Under the pieces are notes generated by a model, which searched no databases, was not told the DNA's origin, and saw only the letters and a list, made by a program, of their open reading frames with translations. 64,000 nt of DNA from NCBI GenBank assembly GCA_029263395.1, contig JAJCXO010000005.1, positions 1 through 64,000 on the forward strand, read 5' to 3'. This document shows, piece by piece, positions 62,201 through 64,000 of the stretch. Made by a program: the position numbers and the translations under genes. Source of the DNA: Acidobacteriota bacterium (GTDB lineage Bacteria; Acidobacteriota; Thermoanaerobaculia; Multivoradales; J023). The number at the start of each line of letters is the position of its first letter. Positions within the stretch are counted from its first letter, which is position 1.

Positions 62201-62376
62201 ATCTCGAACGGACTTGCCCCCGGCCACACCGTGGTGACGGTGATCTCAGGTTGCTCGACGGAGGGGGTGAGCTGGATCGGGATGCGGGTCAGGGCCAAGA
62301 TGCCGAACAGCACCAACAAGATCACCCCGACCGCCGTGGTCACTGGCTTGGCGATCGACGTTTCGACCAGCTTCAT
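59203..62376 (-). CDS. RND-family efflux pump, inner-membrane subunit (HAE1 type)
   Basis: A 1057-residue AcrB/MexB-type pump with 12 helices and two large periplasmic loops. It starts ETSIAKPVTTAVGVILLVLF and has LTPSVEQPEITVTTVWPGAS, NSIVVLENIYRHRQMGKSRR, and the C-terminal FIILLGTVVNNAILIVHQTL. In helix 4 the segment is TVGMVVDNSIVVLEN. Enterobacterial AcrB has DD here, whereas VDN is common in the wider HAE1 group, with Asp keeping the proton relay. It would expel amphipathic compounds with the adaptor protein; an outer-membrane factor is not in the window. It ends 169 bases upstream of the molybdopterin oxidoreductase gene. Confidence 0.93.
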   Translation of the reverse strand: MKLVETSIAKPVTTAVGVILLVLFGILALTRIPIQLTPSVEQPEITVTTVWPGASPFEIEREIIDEQEEQLKSLEGMVRMVSTSSDSRGEIILSFLTGTDVDAAILKVSNRLEQVPSYPSDADRPVLSTVDAQNAAMAWYTLLPAGDEPFEGDIATLYSFVDDFILPALERVPGVARAQIFGGREREMQVIVDPAKLAARQVTLNQLVMAIDRDNRDTSGGDFDEGKRRYVVRTIGQYRSPEDIESVVVAVRNGIPVYLRDVARVELSFRKATGEVLYFDKPILALNVQRENGSNAISVMASLTEAIEDINRELLRGRGVEMFESYDETDYIVSAIDLVQQNLVLGGSLAIIVLLLFLRSRASTLIVAIAIPISVIGTFLMMAWLGRSLNVISLAGMSFTVGMVVDNSIVVLENIYRHRQMGKSRRQAAFDGTQEVWGAVLASTLTTIAVFLPVLFVQEEAGQLFRDIAIAISCAVGLSLVVAISVIPSLSARILDATVVPAGGKGFANLWGAMALAQRFADWITRSVYWLITTTLRRVSVVVGFTAVAVGLGLWLMPKTEYLPQGNQNFLFGAIIPPPGYNVSEVIDLQKPFLEQLAPLWETEDAADLPAGGIGMMFFIAQPEMSFIAASGRDATRVRELIPEFNKINAQLPGTVAFMSQLSLFQRGLGQGRNIDIDLMGPDLDQLLALGSRVFGDVGTVLAGSQAFPMPNLSLGNPELRVVPRRQRLAELGLQNRDLGIVVSALVDGVKASDYRHEGHEIDLRVMAERGASHRTHLLEQMPITTPDGRQVTLGSVADIELVSGPTQIRHLERQRAVTIQVTPPDTVALQEAMERIEGEILAPMRASGELGGLYRARLSGSADKLTQTRQALQWNFLLAVLITYLLMAALFESFLYPLVILFSVPLAGLGGVLGLAALNLVTPQALDVLTMLGFIILLGTVVNNAILIVHQTLNHLRRDSMTPRDAIREATRSRIRPIFMSVTTSVFGMLPLVLFPGAGSELYRGLGSVVVGGLAVSTFFTLFLVPALLSLVLDARLAVGRRWQGWERAEPITAVE

Positions 62377-62423
62377 GGTCTGTGTACTTTCATGGTCTGG
62401 CCTGCTTTATGGTCTGCTCGCCG

Positions 62424-63590
62424 TCACCGTTCATTCAGCGCTTCTGGAGCTGGATAGTCGAGCTCCTGACCGGCCACGTTGTAACCGTCCTGCAGCACTT
62501 CGTTGCCACGGGTGATCACAAGCCGGCCGGCGCTGATCTTGCCGCGGACGGCAATCCATTGGCCCACACCGAGTCCGGGTTCAACCTCCACGCTATGGAC
62601 AATCGCTGAATCACCGAGCACAAACACGACGCTCTGGCCGTCGCGGGTGACGACGGCGTCCTTGGGTACCAGGATCAACGGCTCTTCCGGACCGATCGTC
62701 AAGTCTACCTGGGCCAACATACCAACCCCGAGCCGGCGTTCCTTGTTGGGCAGGCTGATTAGCGCTGGAAAAGTCCGTGATTGGGGATCGGCCCGAGGCA
62801 CCACCGTCCGCACTGTGCCGGCAATCTCGAGTGCGGGCAGGGCTTCGAAACTCACCTGAGCCTCAGCTCCAGGAGTCAGACCACCGAAGTGGCGCTCCGG
62901 GACTTCGAGACGAACTTCGAGCGAGTCGAGTGAGATCAGTTCGACGACTGGGTCGCCGATATCGAGCCACTCACCGACCTGGATGTGCTCACGGCCGATG
63001 ACGCCGCTGAACGACGCCCGCACGGTAGTGTTGTCGAGATCCCGTTCAAGAGTCGCTAGGGCAGCACGCAGTTGGGCGACGCGGCCTTGCCAGGCTTCGG
63101 TGTCGTAAGTCGCGTCGTCTACTTGTTGAGTGCTGACCACCTCCGAGGCGCGCAGCTCGCGGGTGCGTTCGAGTTTGAGTTCGGCGGACTTGAGCCGTGC
63201 CTCGGCTTCCGCCAATTGGCCGAGCGCCGCTTGTTGGCGTAGCTCGATCGGTTCCCGACGTAAGCGCACCAGCGCTGCACCGCGCCGTACGTTGGCGCCT
63301 TCCGGCGCCATGACCTGATCGACAATCCCCGCGACCTCGGTGGCCACCACTGCGATATGGCGCGCCTCGACCGTGCCGGTCAAGCGCAGCGTCTGACGAA
63401 CCTGGTGTTCTATGGAACTCGTATAGCGCACCGGCATTTGCGCGAAAACTGGGCCGGTGACGGACCACAGCACCGCCCATAAGAGAAAGCAGTGTCCCTG
63501 GCGAGGCCATGACTGCTGTTGAGACAAGCGTTGCTGGCGAGACAAGCGTTGCTGTTGAGACAAGCGTTGCTGATGAACCATAGTGGACAT
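62424..63590 (-). CDS. RND efflux periplasmic adaptor (MFP)
   Basis: A 388-residue adaptor protein (AcrA/HlyD type). A signal region is preceded by a tandem QQRLSQ / QQRLSR repeat (18-bp repeats, 63519-63572). Then come SIEHQVRQTLRLTGTVEARH, the lipoyl half PEGANVRRGAALVRLRREP, a helical hairpin (AALGQLAEAEARLKSAELKL), the second half FSGVIGREHIQVGEWLDIGD and beta-barrel VRLEVPERHFGGLTPGAEAQ. It links the pump to an outer-membrane channel. The start at 63590 is chosen because GAGGGA precedes it; the ATG at 63620 has none. The gene is first of a two-gene operon with the pump (47-base gap). Confidence 0.88.
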   Translation of the reverse strand: MSTMVHQQRLSQQQRLSRQQRLSQQQSWPRQGHCFLLWAVLWSVTGPVFAQMPVRYTSSIEHQVRQTLRLTGTVEARHIAVVATEVAGIVDQVMAPEGANVRRGAALVRLRREPIELRQQAALGQLAEAEARLKSAELKLERTRELRASEVVSTQQVDDATYDTEAWQGRVAQLRAALATLERDLDNTTVRASFSGVIGREHIQVGEWLDIGDPVVELISLDSLEVRLEVPERHFGGLTPGAEAQVSFEALPALEIAGTVRTVVPRADPQSRTFPALISLPNKERRLGVGMLAQVDLTIGPEEPLILVPKDAVVTRDGQSVVFVLGDSAIVHSVEVEPGLGVGQWIAVRGKISAGRLVITRGNEVLQDGYNVAGQELDYPAPEALNER

Positions 63591-63851
63591 CCGTCCCTCG
63601 CTGCATCTGAGAGTAGACATGACTAGCGGTCCGAGCTTGGCGAACTCGTACCCTCGTTTGATGTGGTGTTCTGTAGCGGAACGACCCAGGAGACCCCGTC
63701 ATGCCCCCGCGCGGGCCGATTTGCCGCGCCGGCCGGATAAATGAATACGCAATCCGGCGAAGCAAGTTGTGGAGTCTAACAGCTCAGATCGAAAATCGGC
63801 TATGGGAATAGGCCATGGCGCCCCCTTGGGCCCGCTGTGTTTGCCAGCTGC
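63591..63851. other. intergenic region before the RND operon
   Basis: No gene seen. It lies between the adaptor start and the end of the TPM-domain gene, on the same strand. No GGATGA-type dyad or clear promoter was found. Confidence 0.4.
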
Positions 63852-64000
63852 TTACCAGCTGCCCGAAGCGCCGCCACCGCCGAAGCTCCCACCGCCGCCT
63901 GAGAAACCGCCGCCTGAGAAACCACCACCGCCTGAGAAACCACCACCGGACCAGCCGCCTCCACCGCTCGACCAAGTGCGTGTCCAGCCACTGGAGCTGG
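63852..64000 (-). CDS. TPM-domain (YgcG-like) protein, C-terminal tail only
   Basis: The last 49 codons of a gene running out of the window, ending at TAA 63852-63854. The tail is GlyPheSer-rich: blocks such as GGGGWSGGGFSGGGGFSGGG and GGSFGGGGASGSW. The GGGGASGSW ending is characteristic of membrane-bound TPM-domain (YgcG/DUF477) proteins, where the Gly-rich stretch follows a C-terminal TM helix. The folded domain lies outside the window, so the identity rests on this tail alone. Confidence 0.7.
   Translation of the reverse strand, partial: SSSGWTRTWSSGGGGWSGGGFSGGGGFSGGGFSGGGGSFGGGGASGSW

Overview
The window looks like a piece of a GC-rich (roughly 58-60 percent by eye) Gram-negative bacterial chromosome, most likely Acidobacteriota (a Thermoanaerobaculia-like lineage). 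This is inference. It rests on an orphan MacB/FtsX-type permease of the acidobacterial 'ADOP' type, an alternative-complex-III-type respiratory operon, a FadL porin, TonB, RND and PTR transporters, and a secreted metalloprotease ending in an FESGDTSGWSSTTP tail. There are no rRNA genes. One tRNA (Pro, CGG) is present.

Layout. 1-6.2 kb: edge-truncated REP-type transposase, repeat-rich spacer, methyltransferase, secreted trypsin-like protease with a PEGA domain, TonB, and a TlpA-like redoxin whose reading frame crosses an in-frame TGA exactly at the first active-site cysteine (U-A-G-C). A 6-bp stem/5-nt loop hairpin 23 nt after the TGA has bacterial SECIS geometry, so this is read as a selenoprotein. 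6.8-11.1 kb: NtrC-type regulator, HAMP histidine kinase and QseG-like lipoprotein (a GlrR/GlrK/QseG-like set), then a YbjN-like protein. 11.5-17.7 kb: FadL, UvrA, RtcB, small membrane protein. 17.7-24.6 kb: long GreA-domain protein, two helical-repeat proteins, RodZ-like protein, DnaJ-TPR protein, PP2C phosphatase. 24.7-32.8 kb: tRNA-Pro, PTR transporter, DinB, TM protein, a deoxyhypusine-synthase-family protein divergent from SpeA, a 166-bp MITE-like palindrome, CGNR regulator. 33.1-36.6 kb: a seven-unit palindrome array of 42-bp period, then a phosphorelay cluster whose kinase lacks its phosphoacceptor His.

36.9-51.3 kb is the most coherent system. It is a tightly overlapping operon: pentahaem ActA, molybdopterin/FeS ActB, ActE-like lipoprotein cytochrome, a 14-TM CydA-like (cytochrome bd subunit I-like) protein, a dihaem cytochrome, a membrane monohaem cytochrome and a large dihaem cytochrome with FWGDEE repeats. 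No NrfD-type ActC, ActD or ActF is seen, so a CydA-like subunit appears to take the place of the quinol-oxidising anchor. Downstream lie a double-UspA/PCP_red protein, a GNAT protein, an Mrp-type ATPase and a small PCP_red protein, which could serve biogenesis or redox control of the complex. 51.3-64 kb: a second 42-bp-period array, ADOP permease, secreted metzincin-like protease, TetR and molybdopterin oxidoreductase operon with a twin palindromic operator, RND pump with adaptor, and the tail of a TPM-domain (YgcG-like) protein.

Positions, start choices and motifs were read by eye. No database search, folding program or phylogeny was run.
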